DNA of 43,334 nucleotides from Candidatus Kapaibacterium sp. (GCA_025358765.1 JANYIG010000342.1:1-43334), one strand, 5' to 3'; positions 9,100-18,524 are shown, counted from the first letter of the stretch. The notes: generated from the sequence alone by a model not told the origin. Translations and numbers: made by a program.

Positions 9100-10392
9100 T
9101 CAATGTTGCAACCCTTTTATGCCAATGTCATGGCGGAAGGTTTTGCCGTCAAATTCTATCGCCTCGACTGCTGTGTATGCCATATCAAGAGCCGTTTTCA
9201 GCGTTGCGTCCTTGCCCGTAACGCCTAGCACACGCCCGCCGTTTGCGACGAGCGTTCCGTTTGCAAGCATTGTTCCTGCGTGAAATACGGTTGCACCTGT
9301 TTTTTCTGCCGCCGCAATGCCGCGTAGTTCCATGCCTTTGGCGTACTCGCCCGGATAACCTTTTGCCGCAAGCACCACGCAACACGCCACGCCGTCAGCT
9401 ACTCGTTGAACGGCTTCCGACTGAAGATGCCCACAGGCGGCGCTGTAGAGCAGTTTCGCAAAATCCGCCTTCAGCACAGCAAGAACAGCCTGCGTTTCGG
9501 GGTCGCCAAAACGAGCATTAAACTCTACGACTTTGGGTTCGCCATTATGAATTATCAAACCCACAAACAAACAGCCCACAAAAGGCATCCTCTCTTGCTT
9601 CATGCCGCGCAGCGTTGGTGCAATAATGCGTTCATGCACCTTCGTCATTATGTCATCCGTCACAAGCGGCGCTGGTGCATACGCCCCCATACCGCCCGTG
9701 TTTTCGCCCGTGTCGCCCTCACCAATGCGCTTGTGGTCTTGCGCGGGGGCGAGTGTGATAAATCGTTCCCCATCGCACACGGCAAAGACAGACGCTTCTT
9801 CGCCGTACATAAATTCTTCTATCACAATGCGGCTACTTGCTTCGCCAAATCTGCCGCCGAGCATTTCTTCCACCGTGCGAAGCGCTTCCGCGCTGGTTTC
9901 GGCAATCACCACACCTTTGCCCGCCGCCAAACCATCTGCTTTGATAACAACAGGAAGCGCTTGTTTTGCTACCGAAGCGACATAGTCAAGCGCTGCTGCA
10001 AGCTCTGACTGCTGAAAACGGCAGAACTGCGCGGTTGGGATGCCGTGCCGCATCATAAACTCCTTCGCAAAACCTTTGGAGGATTCCAACTGCGCCGCCA
10101 GACGCGACGGTCCAAATACTGGAATACCAGCATTGTTCAGGTCGTCGGCAAGCCCGGCAGCAAGCGGTGCTTCGGGACCAATCACCACAAGTTCGCAAGC
10201 GTGTTCGCGGCAAAATGCAACGACCTCTTCGTGCTGCGTAATAGCGATGGCAGCCGGACGAACACCTTCAATACTGAATATGCCCGGATTGCCGGGAGCG
10301 GCGTAGAGCGTAATAGATTCGGAAGAAGATTCAATGAGTTTTGCGGCTATGGCGTGTTCACGACCGCCGGAGCCTATAAGAAGGATATTCAT
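9100..10392 (-). CDS. purD: Phosphoribosylamine-glycine ligase
   Basis: GAR synthetase, the second step of de novo purine synthesis, joining phosphoribosylamine and glycine with ATP. The start MNILLIGSGGREHAIA is the family hallmark. ATP-grasp features follow: ADGLAAGKGVV near 150-160, EEFMYGEEASVF near 200, and VVEFNARFGDPETQAVL near 285-300. The 430-residue length is standard. It is the first gene of a likely two-gene unit with punA; no other pur genes are present. No purine riboswitch-like structure was recognised upstream. Confidence 0.97.
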   Translation of the reverse strand: MNILLIGSGGREHAIAAKLIESSSESITLYAAPGNPGIFSIEGVRPAAIAITQHEEVVAFCREHACELVVIGPEAPLAAGLADDLNNAGIPVFGPSRLAAQLESSKGFAKEFMMRHGIPTAQFCRFQQSELAAALDYVASVAKQALPVVIKADGLAAGKGVVIAETSAEALRTVEEMLGGRFGEASSRIVIEEFMYGEEASVFAVCDGERFITLAPAQDHKRIGEGDTGENTGGMGAYAPAPLVTDDIMTKVHERIIAPTLRGMKQERMPFVGCLFVGLIIHNGEPKVVEFNARFGDPETQAVLAVLKADFAKLLYSAACGHLQSEAVQRVADGVACCVVLAAKGYPGEYAKGMELRGIAAAEKTGATVFHAGTMLANGTLVANGGRVLGVTGKDATLKTALDMAYTAVEAIEFDGKTFRHDIGIKGLQH

Positions 10393-10497
10393 AAAGGAAA
10401 TGGCAATGAGAAGGATTGGGTATGCTGTGAAACTACGAAAAATTTTGCAAATGGGAGGGAGATTTGTAAAGCAGATGCTCGAGATAGATATTCGATA

Positions 10498-11031
10498 TCA
10501 TGCGCTTTTGAGTTCGCGCATTTGGTCAATATGGCGCAATTCATGGTGAGCAATCATCGTCATCCACGACACGCCCGTGAGAGCACCAAAGATGGGGTGC
10601 GGAAAGGAAATGGAAGCAAGCTCTTGATAGCTGTGTCCGTCAATCATTTGCAACAGGTAAGCACGCGAGGAATGTAATAATTCAATAATTTCTGGCAATG
10701 AAGGTGGATTCAGGGGTGTAAGGCGTTCTGGAGCTGGAAACGACAACGATCTGTTGGGAAGTACTTTTATCATTGTGTGCCACATCGCACGGAGTTCTTC
10801 TTCTGATTTCGGCTCATGGCGCTCTGGAGCGTCAAGAAATTTTTGAATGCCTCGTGTGACACTTTTTTCAGTTAAGTGTATATGATATGCAGTTTCAATA
10901 TGCGACCATCTGCCCTCCGGCGGTGGAAGGTATTCGTTCTGAAGCTCAACGAACAAGAGTTCACGCACGGTTGCAGCTTCTGCGCGAAGAGCCTCTACGG
11001 TCGGCGGAAAGGAGAACGTCAACGATTCCAT
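10498..11031 (-). CDS. DinB-superfamily four-helix protein
   Basis: A 177-residue protein with the DinB/YfiT-like helical-bundle fold. The metal-site pattern is visible: an early His in RWSHIETAYHIH (near 44-52) and a late pair in AHHELRHIDQM (His163 and His167). Members range from metal-dependent thiol S-transferases to proteins of unknown function, so the reaction cannot be assigned. It lies between purD and an LRR gene on the same strand with about 100 and 55 bases on either side, giving no functional hint. The ATG start fits the domain. Confidence 0.8.
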   Translation of the reverse strand: MESLTFSFPPTVEALRAEAATVRELLFVELQNEYLPPPEGRWSHIETAYHIHLTEKSVTRGIQKFLDAPERHEPKSEEELRAMWHTMIKVLPNRSLSFPAPERLTPLNPPSLPEIIELLHSSRAYLLQMIDGHSYQELASISFPHPIFGALTGVSWMTMIAHHELRHIDQMRELKSA

Positions 11032-11085
11032 TATGTGCGATAGAATATGGGTTAAAAATTAGTTTGACAATATATCCATTTCAGG

Positions 11086-12447
11086 TCAATTTCCAATCTC
11101 AACTGAAGGTACAAGCCCGCGAATGCGTTCAATTTCTTTGCCTTGCATTGGGTTTTTACCAATGTTCAGCATTTGCAGTCGCAAAAGGTTGCTGATTTCA
11201 TTGGGCAATGTTTGAAGCTCATTGTAGCCCATATTTAGCGTTTGTAATTTGCCAAGCATCCCGATTTCTGATGGCAAAAATGCAATGCGATTGCCGCGTA
11301 GGTTTAAGATTTGCAAATTCGTGAGTAGATTGATTTCTGTGGGGATTCGCACCAACAAATTGCTCATCATTTCCAATGATTGTAACCCCGTCAAATACGT
11401 AATTTCTTTGGGAATCGTTTTAAATTCATTGCTCGTCAAGTTCAAACTCCGAAGCGTGGTTATGTTCGCAAAATTCAGGGGCAACGCACTAAGAAAATTA
11501 TTCGAGGCATCAAATGTTTGTAGGCTTGCCAACTCGATAAATCCCGCCGGAAGCTCTGTAAGACGGTTCTTGCTGATATCCAAATCCTGCAGCGAAGTCA
11601 TTTCGCGGATGCTTTCGGGCAGCACCCTGAGTTTGTTTTTCGATAAGACAAGAGCCTGTAATTTCGACAAATTTCCAATACACTCTGGCAACAGCGTAAG
11701 CTTATTATTGCGGAGAATGAGCGTTCGTAGTTTGGATACCGTGCAAAGTTCGTTAGGTAGCGCCGTAAGCAGATTAGAGCCGAGTTCAATCGTTTCCAGT
11801 TTCGTAAGATTACCGATTTCAGGCGGCAAAGCAGAAAGCTGGTTGTTGCTAAGGTCAAGATACTGAATGCTTGTCAATTTACCAATCTCTGGTAATAGCG
11901 CAGAGAGTTTATTGCTGCTCAGGCTCAGTTCTTGCAGTGCGAGCAACTGCACAATAGCCGCAGGCAACACGGAAAGCCGATTGCCCGATAAATCCAACGA
12001 CTGAAGTAGCGTCAGCTTTACGATGTCTGCCGGAACCGTTGAGAGCTTGTTACTGGCTACGTTCAGAGTTTTGAGTTTCGTAAGAGTGCCGATGTCCGTA
12101 GGCAGTGAATCAAGCTGATTGAACAACAAATTGAGGGATTGCAAGCTCGTAAGTTTCGTAATCTCTGGCGGAAGCACCGTGAGCTGGTTAAAGCTCAGAT
12201 CAAGCGATTGCAAATTGGTGAATTTTCCGATTTCCGAAGGAAGTTCTGTCAGCATTTGCCCACTCAAGTTCAAAATATAGACCTTCTCCGGCGATTTCAG
12301 TGCGATATCCAGCGCTTTATATTCGCCCTGTGCGATATTTTTCCCGGAAGGAACGTTGACCTGTGCCGAAAGTTCAATTCTCACGAGTACCAGACTCGCA
12401 CAGATAACCAGGGCAAATATCCTTGCAAAAAGGATTGTTGAACGCAT
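11086..12447 (-). CDS. Exported leucine-rich-repeat protein
   Basis: After a signal peptide (from the ATG at 12447, MRSTILFARIFALVICASLVLVR..., processed near the SAQ) the protein has a short cap (KALDIALKSPEKVYILNLSG) and then about sixteen consecutive 23-residue leucine-rich repeats of the form LPxEIxxLTxLQxLxLxxNxL, ending in a short tail. The repeats are regular with no breaks. Such proteins form a curved solenoid for protein binding; the partner is unknown. A longer version from a GTG at 12558 would place 37 extra residues before the signal peptide, so I reject it. The mature protein is periplasmic, surface-located or secreted; no lipobox or sorting domain is visible. Confidence 0.85.
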   Translation of the reverse strand: MRSTILFARIFALVICASLVLVRIELSAQVNVPSGKNIAQGEYKALDIALKSPEKVYILNLSGQMLTELPSEIGKFTNLQSLDLSFNQLTVLPPEITKLTSLQSLNLLFNQLDSLPTDIGTLTKLKTLNVASNKLSTVPADIVKLTLLQSLDLSGNRLSVLPAAIVQLLALQELSLSSNKLSALLPEIGKLTSIQYLDLSNNQLSALPPEIGNLTKLETIELGSNLLTALPNELCTVSKLRTLILRNNKLTLLPECIGNLSKLQALVLSKNKLRVLPESIREMTSLQDLDISKNRLTELPAGFIELASLQTFDASNNFLSALPLNFANITTLRSLNLTSNEFKTIPKEITYLTGLQSLEMMSNLLVRIPTEINLLTNLQILNLRGNRIAFLPSEIGMLGKLQTLNMGYNELQTLPNEISNLLRLQMLNIGKNPMQGKEIERIRGLVPSVEIGN

Positions 12448-12756
12448 GATTCTATCTGTTGCTGAACGTGGGATAAGCATAAATGTGTCAAAAATTAAGG
12501 TGGCGTGTGATGAACGGTCGTGTTCGCCGTCAGGCAATATTGTTGATTGTCGCAGCACGTGCCGTATAGTTCATGCTTTTCATTATACCAGATTAGGGGT
12601 AAATTTACGGATTTTCTGGCTTCTAACAGTCGCAAATCAATTTCAAAAATCGTGCCATCAAGCAACTCCACAGAAACCACAAGGGCGGTTGTAGTCGCTC
12701 TTGTAACGACTACAACCGCCCGAATACTGTTGTGTGAGAATTTAACAGCCTGTTTT
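12448..12756. other. Intergenic stretch between asnS and the LRR gene
   Basis: About 310 bases without a convincing gene. The open frames here start only at TTG codons, run antisense to each other through the same hairpin, and resemble no family I know. The main structured element is the 15-base-stem hairpin at 12683-12721. The promoter of the LRR gene should lie in the half next to 12447, but I could not identify a clean TAnnTTTG box. Confidence 0.5.
12683..12721. repeat. Perfect 15-base inverted repeat downstream of asnS
   Basis: GGGCGGTTGTAGTCG (12683-12697) is exactly complementary to CGACTACAACCGCCC (12707-12721), with a 9-base loop. It begins about 35 bases past the asnS stop. No strong U-run follows on either strand, so it could be a terminator of unusual form, an mRNA-stabilising hairpin or a copy of a dispersed intergenic repeat. 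Only one copy is seen in this window. Confidence 0.7.
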
Positions 12757-14109
12757 TTATGGTTCAATGCGCGTAATCATCCGCGGATATGGAATTACCT
12801 CACGGATGTGTTCTGCTCCTGTAATCCACTTCACTGTGCGTTCCAAGCCAAGTCCAAAGCCGCTATGCGGCACACTTCCGTAGCGACGCAAATCCAAGAA
12901 CCACTCGAACGATTCCAATGGCAAATCGTGCGATAAAATGCGTTCTTTGAGTGCTTCATAATCGTCTTCGCGCTGGCTTCCGCCAATAATCTCGCCCGCT
13001 CCTTCGGGAGCAAGCATATCCATCGCAAGCGCTACTTTCGGGTTTTCAGGATCGCGCTTCATGTAAAACGCCTTTACTTCGGACGGATAACGGTGGATAA
13101 TACACGGTTTGTCGAATTGCTGCATAATTGCTTCTTCTTGCGGCGAGCCAAAATCCTCGCCCCACGGGAAATCAATCTGAATTTCCGTACCATCCGGCTG
13201 TTTTCGATTGAGTTTCACGTTGTTTTTATTCAACCATTCAACAGCTTCCGTATAAGACATACGGTGGAACGGGCGACGCACAGCCTCAAGTTTGGAAATG
13301 TCCCGACCCAAAGATTCAAGCTCTTTTCGGCGATGTTTCAAAACGGTTTGGACGATGTATTCGACCATATCTTCCGCCAAATCCATATCATCGTTCAAAT
13401 CGAAAAATGCCATTTCCGGCTCCACCATCCAAAACTCCGTCAAATGGCGGCGCGTCTTGGATTTCTCCGCACGGAACGTAGGACCGAACGTGTAAACCTT
13501 GCCGAGCGCCATTGCAGAGGCTTCGGCGTAGAGTTGCCCAGACTGTGATAAATACGCCTTGCCTAGGTCGAAATATTCTGTCTCGAACAGCGTGGAAGTG
13601 CCTTCGCACGCCGCCGGCGTGAGAATAGGCGAATCCGCCAGCACAAAACCATTGCCATCAAAAAAATCCCGTATCGCCTTCACAATCACCGCACGAACGC
13701 GCATAATGGCGTGCTGACGCGATGATCGAAGCCACAAGTGGCGGTTCGACATCAAAAACTCAATACCGTGTTCTTTCGGCGTAATCGGATAATCTTTCGA
13801 GAGGCTCAGGATTTTCAAATCCGTCACGTCCACTTCCACGCCACTTGGAGCGCGTTCTTCTGCTCGTACGGTTCCCGTAATGCGGACAGCGCTTTCTTGC
13901 GTGAGCGTTTTTGCTTCGGCGAAAAGCTCTTCCGACACATTGCCTTTGAACAAAACGCATTGCACCGTGCCGGAGCCGTCGCGGAGTTTGATAAACTGAA
14001 GTTTGCCCTTGCCCGTCGAGTCATAAACCCAGCCGTTCAGCACAACACTTTGCCCAATCACGCTTGGCAGGGTTTCAACGGTTTGATAGGATTTGTAGGA
14101 TGAAGTCAT
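12757..14109 (-). CDS. asnS: Asparaginyl-tRNA synthetase
   Basis: Charges tRNA-Asn with asparagine. An N-terminal OB-fold anticodon-binding domain (about 1-115, with [20 protein letters not shown]) precedes a class II catalytic core. The core shows [19 protein letters not shown], then [30 protein letters not shown], the AsnRS-type tract, and motif 3 [13 protein letters not shown] near the C-terminus. The [12 protein letters not shown] region and short length (about 450) distinguish it from AspRS. The ATG at 14109 is preferred; a TTG 12 bases upstream is possible. It starts 26 bases after the PIN-domain gene and may be read from the same transcript. Confidence 0.96.
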   Translation of the reverse strand: MTSSYKSYQTVETLPSVIGQSVVLNGWVYDSTGKGKLQFIKLRDGSGTVQCVLFKGNVSEELFAEAKTLTQESAVRITGTVRAEERAPSGVEVDVTDLKILSLSKDYPITPKEHGIEFLMSNRHLWLRSSRQHAIMRVRAVIVKAIRDFFDGNGFVLADSPILTPAACEGTSTLFETEYFDLGKAYLSQSGQLYAEASAMALGKVYTFGPTFRAEKSKTRRHLTEFWMVEPEMAFFDLNDDMDLAEDMVEYIVQTVLKHRRKELESLGRDISKLEAVRRPFHRMSYTEAVEWLNKNNVKLNRKQPDGTEIQIDFPWGEDFGSPQEEAIMQQFDKPCIIHRYPSEVKAFYMKRDPENPKVALAMDMLAPEGAGEIIGGSQREDDYEALKERILSHDLPLESFEWFLDLRRYGSVPHSGFGLGLERTVKWITGAEHIREVIPYPRMITRIEP

Positions 14110-14135
14110 AAAGGTTGGCAAAAATGAAAAAATCG

Positions 14136-14612
14136 TTATTGCTCAAAATCAAGTGTTCCCAAGAACTCTGGTAACCGCACATTCATATCCATAAAGACAA
14201 ATGGCTGTAGCGTCGCGTTGTCTTTGTACAATGCCTTCACTAACTTTTGACTCTCTATATCGCAGGTTACATAGCCATCTACTTTTTCAACAATAGTTTG
14301 AGCAATCAGTTTGCTATCGTTTGGAATGATATCGCGTAGGGTGAGTTGGAGAGAGCCTTGTCGCCTTTGCTCAAAAAGAATACGAGCAATTTCGCCAGCT
14401 TTGATAGCATGGGTGATATTGAAAGGACTTAGTTTGAGCTTGGGTAGTGGTAATTCTTCGATGTTACCTTTTACGCAGTATTCAGCAACAGCGATTGTGG
14501 AACACAGCATAGAAATATTTTGGTCAAGAAAATATTTAAAATAGGCTTTGGCGTTGGTATGAAGCGTTTCATTTTCTTTCAACAAACGAATAAGAAAACT
14601 GGTATCAAGCAT
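14136..14612 (-). CDS. PIN-domain (VapC-like) ribonuclease, putative toxin
   Basis: A 158-residue PIN-domain protein. All four acidic metal-site positions are visible: Asp3 in MLDTSFLI, Glu44 in STIAVAEYC, Asp99 in IPNDSKLIA and Asp118 in YVTCDIE. That makes an active Mg-dependent endoribonuclease likely. I chose the ATG at 14612, where the PIN core begins, 13 bases after the stop of the upstream gene; starting at 14666 would overlap that gene. It pairs with a 260-residue gene in place of a typical 70-90 residue antitoxin. The two genes look more AT-rich than flanking asnS and ugd. A toxin-antitoxin role is an inference from fold and pairing. Confidence 0.8.
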   Translation of the reverse strand: MLDTSFLIRLLKENETLHTNAKAYFKYFLDQNISMLCSTIAVAEYCVKGNIEELPLPKLKLSPFNITHAIKAGEIARILFEQRRQGSLQLTLRDIIPNDSKLIAQTIVEKVDGYVTCDIESQKLVKALYKDNATLQPFVFMDMNVRLPEFLGTLDFEQ

Positions 14613-14625
14613 CAGGGTCTTCAAC

Positions 14626-15408
14626 CTATGCACGACTATACCCCCGAACTTCTTGCAGCCAAACATCTACATCCGGCACATCTTCCCAGCTTTTTTTTGC
14701 TTTGCGGATAAGGCTATTCAAGTATTCTTCATCATAGCGGGGTACATACTCAGCAAAATCAATAAATCGAAACGAGGTTTTGTCAACGTTCTGAGTTAGT
14801 GGGTTCTGTTTAGCCTGAACACGCACGGCAGCAAATTCATAGAGCCTTGTATTTTCAATCTGTTTAAGTGAATCTTTTGTTGTGCGAATTTGAACAATAC
14901 CATATTCCTTTGTATCAAGGTCTATCGCGGGCTGAGTTTTGCCACCAAACTCTGTGATTTCTCCATACAAATACAATTCTACATCAACCCACAGCGACTC
15001 ACTACGCCGATACTGGGTGGTTTTGTCAAGATGAAGTTTATTGGATTTTGCTGTAGAAGTGCTAATATCAATGGTGTAACTCTTATCTATCACCTGCTCT
15101 TGTAAGTATTCAATACCCTTCACCGTTTTATCATCACAATCATTCAACGAACCTTGTTTGTTAATTTGACCAATAAGTGCGTTAAGCACTATAACAGCTT
15201 GCACAGCTGTTGTGGTAAATCTATGCTTAACGGAGCCTTCAAGAAGCTGATAGGTAATGGTTGGTCTGTTTTTGTCATTTGGAAATAATAACTGCCCCGC
15301 TTGCTCAAGAATCTCTCTGATTTCGGCAATATCCAGATTATCAGGCAAAAGTGGTTTCCCATCTTTTTTGCCGTCAATCTTGATTTCCATGTATGCAGTA
15401 TTTTTCAT
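14626..15408 (-). CDS. Unrecognised 260-residue partner of the PIN-domain gene
   Basis: I do not recognise the family. The N-terminal 75 residues begin MKNTAYMEIKIDGKKDGK and are mixed alpha/beta. The middle is rich in beta-forming residues, including ELYLYGEITEFGGKTQPAIDL, and is soluble with no signal peptide or membrane helix. The C-terminus (YVPRYDEEYLNSLIRKAKKSW followed by EDVPDVDVWLQEVRGYS) looks like a basic amphipathic helix plus an extended acidic and aromatic tail, which resembles the toxin-binding tails of VapB-type antitoxins. It precedes the PIN gene by 13 bases. ATGs at 15420 and 15390 are alternative starts. No DNA-binding motif is evident, so an antitoxin role is inference only. 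Confidence 0.65.
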   Translation of the reverse strand: MKNTAYMEIKIDGKKDGKPLLPDNLDIAEIREILEQAGQLLFPNDKNRPTITYQLLEGSVKHRFTTTAVQAVIVLNALIGQINKQGSLNDCDDKTVKGIEYLQEQVIDKSYTIDISTSTAKSNKLHLDKTTQYRRSESLWVDVELYLYGEITEFGGKTQPAIDLDTKEYGIVQIRTTKDSLKQIENTRLYEFAAVRVQAKQNPLTQNVDKTSFRFIDFAEYVPRYDEEYLNSLIRKAKKSWEDVPDVDVWLQEVRGYSRA

Positions 15409-15486
15409 AACATTCAACATACAAAAAGGCAACAACAGAGTCAAGGATTCATCAGACTCATAGCACTTTTGTTACATTCTGCTACG

Positions 15487-16824
15487 TTACGGTTTAATCG
15501 TCTTCCGCCCGATGCTGTAATACTCAAAACCCGTGTCCGCCATCTTGTTCAGGTCGAAAAGATTGCGTCCGTCGAAGATAATAGCATTCGTCATTATGCT
15601 CTTCATCCGCGCAAAATCAGGCTTGCGGAACTCGTTCCACTCCGTCACAATCACGAGCGCATCGGCATTCAGAAGCGCTTCATATGGATTTTTTGCGTAC
15701 TGAATAGTTGCGCCGTAGAGCCGTTCTGCACCTTCCATAGCCGCAGGGTCGTAGGCAGCAATAGTTGCGCCCTTCGCCAACAAAGCATCAATCACACGGA
15801 ATGCCGGAGCCTCACGTATGTCGTCGGTGTTGGGTTTGAAGGCAATGCCCCAAAGAGCAATTGTTTTACCTTGTACATTGCCGTCAAACCGCGCTAAAAT
15901 GCGCTTAATGAAGCGCTCCTGTTGGCGTTCGTTCGCAGCTTCGACAGCTTCGACGATGCCGAGGTCAATTCCTGCCTGCTTTGCAGAGGTCTTGAGTGCG
16001 CGAACATCCTTCGGAAAACAGCTTCCGCCGTAACCCACGCCCGCAAAAAGGAAACGTTTCCCGATGCGAGCATCCGCGCCGATGGCAAGACGGATGTTCT
16101 CGATATCTGCTCCCGCCTGTTCGCAATACGCCGAAAGTTCGTTCATAAACGAAATTCGCATTGCAAGAAATGAATTTGCAGCATATTTTGCCACTTCGGC
16201 GCTTTTGGTGTCGAGTACGTAAATCGGATTGCCACTGCGCGTGAAGGGGTCATATAAATCTTTCATAATCTCGGCACTCTTCACGTCCTCTGTGCCGACC
16301 ACCACGCGGTCGGGCTTCATAAAGTCTTCGACGGCAAAACCTTCGCGTAAGAACTCAGGGTTGCTTACCACATCAAAATTCCCGTTTGGTGCAGTTTCAC
16401 GAACTTTTTCACGCACACGTTCCGACGTTCCGACGGGAACCGTACTTTTATTGACGACGATTTTGAAGTCCTGAATCGCGTTTTTTGTGAGAATTGAACC
16501 AATGTCGCCAGCCGCTTTTAATACGTGCTGCAAGTCTGCCGAACCGTCTTCGTCGGGCGGCGTAGGCAGACACAGAAAAAGAATACTGCATTGGTTAACG
16601 GCTTCTTCAAGATTCGTGGTGAAGTACAGCCGTTCTTCGCGAAGATTACGCTCGAAGATGTATTCCAAACCGGGTTCGTAAATTGTGACTTTGCCAGAGC
16701 GTAGTTTTGCTACTTTTGCTTCGTCAATATCCACACAAATGACAGTATTTCCAGTTTCCGCAAAACAAGTACCCGTGACGAGTCCGACGTATCCGGTGCC
16801 AATAATTCCAATAGTATAAGGCAT
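15487..16824 (-). CDS. ugd: UDP-glucose 6-dehydrogenase
   Basis: Two-fold NAD-dependent oxidation of UDP-glucose to UDP-glucuronate, a precursor for surface polysaccharides. The N-terminal NAD site is GTGYVGLVTG (9-18). FLCLPTP and STVPVGT follow near 84-133, and the catalytic Cys269 lies in GYGGSCFPKD. The C-terminal domain carries ALWGIAFKPNTDDIREAP. The 445-residue length is normal for the bacterial single enzyme. Closely related UDP-sugar dehydrogenases (for example ManNAc-type) are less likely given these motifs. It is divergent from queE, with TAATTTTG boxes facing both genes in between. Confidence 0.93.
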   Translation of the reverse strand: MPYTIGIIGTGYVGLVTGTCFAETGNTVICVDIDEAKVAKLRSGKVTIYEPGLEYIFERNLREERLYFTTNLEEAVNQCSILFLCLPTPPDEDGSADLQHVLKAAGDIGSILTKNAIQDFKIVVNKSTVPVGTSERVREKVRETAPNGNFDVVSNPEFLREGFAVEDFMKPDRVVVGTEDVKSAEIMKDLYDPFTRSGNPIYVLDTKSAEVAKYAANSFLAMRISFMNELSAYCEQAGADIENIRLAIGADARIGKRFLFAGVGYGGSCFPKDVRALKTSAKQAGIDLGIVEAVEAANERQQERFIKRILARFDGNVQGKTIALWGIAFKPNTDDIREAPAFRVIDALLAKGATIAAYDPAAMEGAERLYGATIQYAKNPYEALLNADALVIVTEWNEFRKPDFARMKSIMTNAIIFDGRNLFDLNKMADTGFEYYSIGRKTIKP

Positions 16825-16876
16825 GAAATCGTTTGTAAGTCCAACTAAATCTATCGCTATGAATTGAAAAGGATTT

Positions 16877-16905
16877 CAAAATTACACTTTTTGCGGCTAA
16901 TTTTG
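16877..16905. promoter_or_regulatory. Divergent -7 boxes between ugd and queE
   Basis: Two TAATTTTG boxes fit the Bacteroidota -7 consensus TAnnTTTG: one on the minus strand for ugd (plus-strand CAAAATTA 16877-16884) and one on the plus strand for queE (16898-16905). Both are 40-50 bases from the start codons. The -33 elements are poor, so the call is tentative. Confidence 0.4.
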
Positions 16906-16945
16906 AGAAAAGTTTTCACACGCTACTGCATCAATATCGTGCCAA

Positions 16946-17689
16946 ATGATTGAACAACGAACGGATGAACGACCAGATAGACAGCTCACGGGGGGAGCCA
17001 TTGCTGAAAGCGTAGTTTGTACGCCGACACTCGAACTATCATTTCTGTTGAACGAGATTTTCTACTCTGTACAAGGCGAAGGAACACGAGCAGGGCTTCC
17101 GTGCGTGTTTGTCCGATTGCATGGATGCAAACTGCGCTGTTCATATTGTGATACGAAGTACGCGATAGACCGCAGAAGCGGTGGGCTTGCCATGACTGGC
17201 GTAGAAATTAATACACGTGTGCGGGCGTTTGGCTGCAATTTCGTTGAATTCACTGGAGGTGAACCGCTTGAGCAGGCAAATATATTCCCGCTGATGAGCT
17301 ATTTTTGTGATGAAGGCTTCACTGTTGCGGTCGAAACAGGCGGGCATATTGACACAGAACCTTGCGATGAGCGTGTTATCCGCATTATTGACATGAAAAC
17401 ACCGTCGTCGAAGATGATGCCTATGAATAATTACAAAAACCTCGATATTCTGAATCCGCACGACGAAGTAAAATTCGTTATTGGCAGCCGTGAGGACTAC
17501 GAGTGGTCGCGAAGCCTCTTGCGAGCGCATGACCTTGACAAACGCACAGCATCGGTATTATTTTCTCCTGTATTTGGTGCAATAGAATTTAAGACGCTTG
17601 TGGAATGGATTCTCGACGACCACCTACCCGTGCGCTTCCAGCTTCAGATGCACAAATTCATTTGGCATCCTGACACCCGCGGTGTCTGA
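16946..17689 (+). CDS. queE: 7-carboxy-7-deazaguanine synthase (radical SAM)
   Basis: Radical SAM enzyme that contracts 6-carboxytetrahydropterin to 7-carboxy-7-deazaguanine in queuosine and other 7-deazapurine pathways. The 4Fe-4S motif is C-x3-C-x2-C at Cys61, Cys65 and Cys68 (GCKLRCSYCDT). It is preceded by NEIFYSVQGEGTRAGLPCVFVRLHG, the family signature, and followed by EFTGGEPL and VAVETGGH. Length of 247 residues is normal, with about 30 extra N-terminal residues from this ATG. queC, queD and queF are not nearby. Confidence 0.95.
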   Translation: MIEQRTDERPDRQLTGGAIAESVVCTPTLELSFLLNEIFYSVQGEGTRAGLPCVFVRLHGCKLRCSYCDTKYAIDRRSGGLAMTGVEINTRVRAFGCNFVEFTGGEPLEQANIFPLMSYFCDEGFTVAVETGGHIDTEPCDERVIRIIDMKTPSSKMMPMNNYKNLDILNPHDEVKFVIGSREDYEWSRSLLRAHDLDKRTASVLFSPVFGAIEFKTLVEWILDDHLPVRFQLQMHKFIWHPDTRGV

Positions 17690-17802
17690 GAATGTTTTAG
17701 AAAGACGGCATTATGCGGGCGGCGTAAGGTTATCCGAAACAATCACGACTAACAAACGTCTTTACACAAGACATACTTTTCTTATACTTTTCTCTTTATT
17801 TC

Positions 17803-18399
17803 ATGCCAAACATCATGAGTAACCAGCGTCATCTCCGTGCAGCATTATTTCCCGTTTTTGCAGCTGTCGCATTTTTAGGTATGTTCCTGACTGCCCCATT
17901 TGTCAACGCAACAAAACCTTTCGTAGCAGCATCTCCAAGCGTATTCATCGTCAAAACGGTTGATAAACCAAATGGAGACAAAATGGTGGATTTTTCGTGG
18001 CAAAATGGTGGTAAGTCAGTTAAACTCTCCGAGCTTGCCAAAGGGAAACCAATCTTTATCAATTTCTGGGCAACATGGTGTCCGCCGTGCAGAGCTGAAA
18101 TCCCGGACATTATCAAACTAAGCAAAGAGTTTGGTAGCAAAGTAACGTTTGTCGGCATTTCGCTCGACGAAGATAAAACGGATGAAAAAGTTCTCAAGCT
18201 GGTAAGCACATACACCTCAAAAACGAATATGCCGTATATCAATATCATTGACCCTACTCAGATTTTGGCAAAAGCATATGGCGGTGTTGGCTCAATCCCC
18301 ACAACATTTATTGTTGACAAAAATGGCAAAATTATTGAAAAAATTGAAGGAATGCGCTCCGAAGCTGACTTCCGCGCGGCGCTAAAAAAAGTCCTCTAA
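17803..18399 (+). CDS. TlpA-family periplasmic thiol-disulfide oxidoreductase
   Basis: A thioredoxin-fold protein with a signal peptide or anchor (hydrophobic residues about 13-33) and the redox motif FWATWCPPCRAEIP, active cysteines Cys93 and Cys96. The region GGVGSIPTTFIVDKNGKI holds the cis-Pro loop. It probably reduces disulfides in the envelope, for example in cytochrome c maturation (ResA/TlpA/CcmG-like) or oxidative repair. An ATG at codon 5 (17815) is an alternative start. No cytochrome maturation gene is near. Confidence 0.9.
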   Translation: MPNIMSNQRHLRAALFPVFAAVAFLGMFLTAPFVNATKPFVAASPSVFIVKTVDKPNGDKMVDFSWQNGGKSVKLSELAKGKPIFINFWATWCPPCRAEIPDIIKLSKEFGSKVTFVGISLDEDKTDEKVLKLVSTYTSKTNMPYINIIDPTQILAKAYGGVGSIPTTFIVDKNGKIIEKIEGMRSEADFRAALKKVL

Positions 18400-18524
18400 A
18401 AAACCTTTCACCGAACACGGGGGCAATCAAATATGGTCTGTTTCGCGTTGACTTCGTGAAGCGGCTCTTTGATTTTGCACCACGAAAATATATCACGAAA
18501 ATTCTTGCTGCAAAGGTTCGCCTT

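Noticed and set aside
12495-12767. Open frame of 90 codons between asnS and the LRR gene
   Set aside because: It starts at a TTG that overlaps the asnS end, and its middle is simply the hairpin sequence translated.
12547-12936. Plus-strand open frame crossing the end of asnS
   Set aside because: It starts at a TTG and lies mostly antisense to asnS; no protein family is visible.
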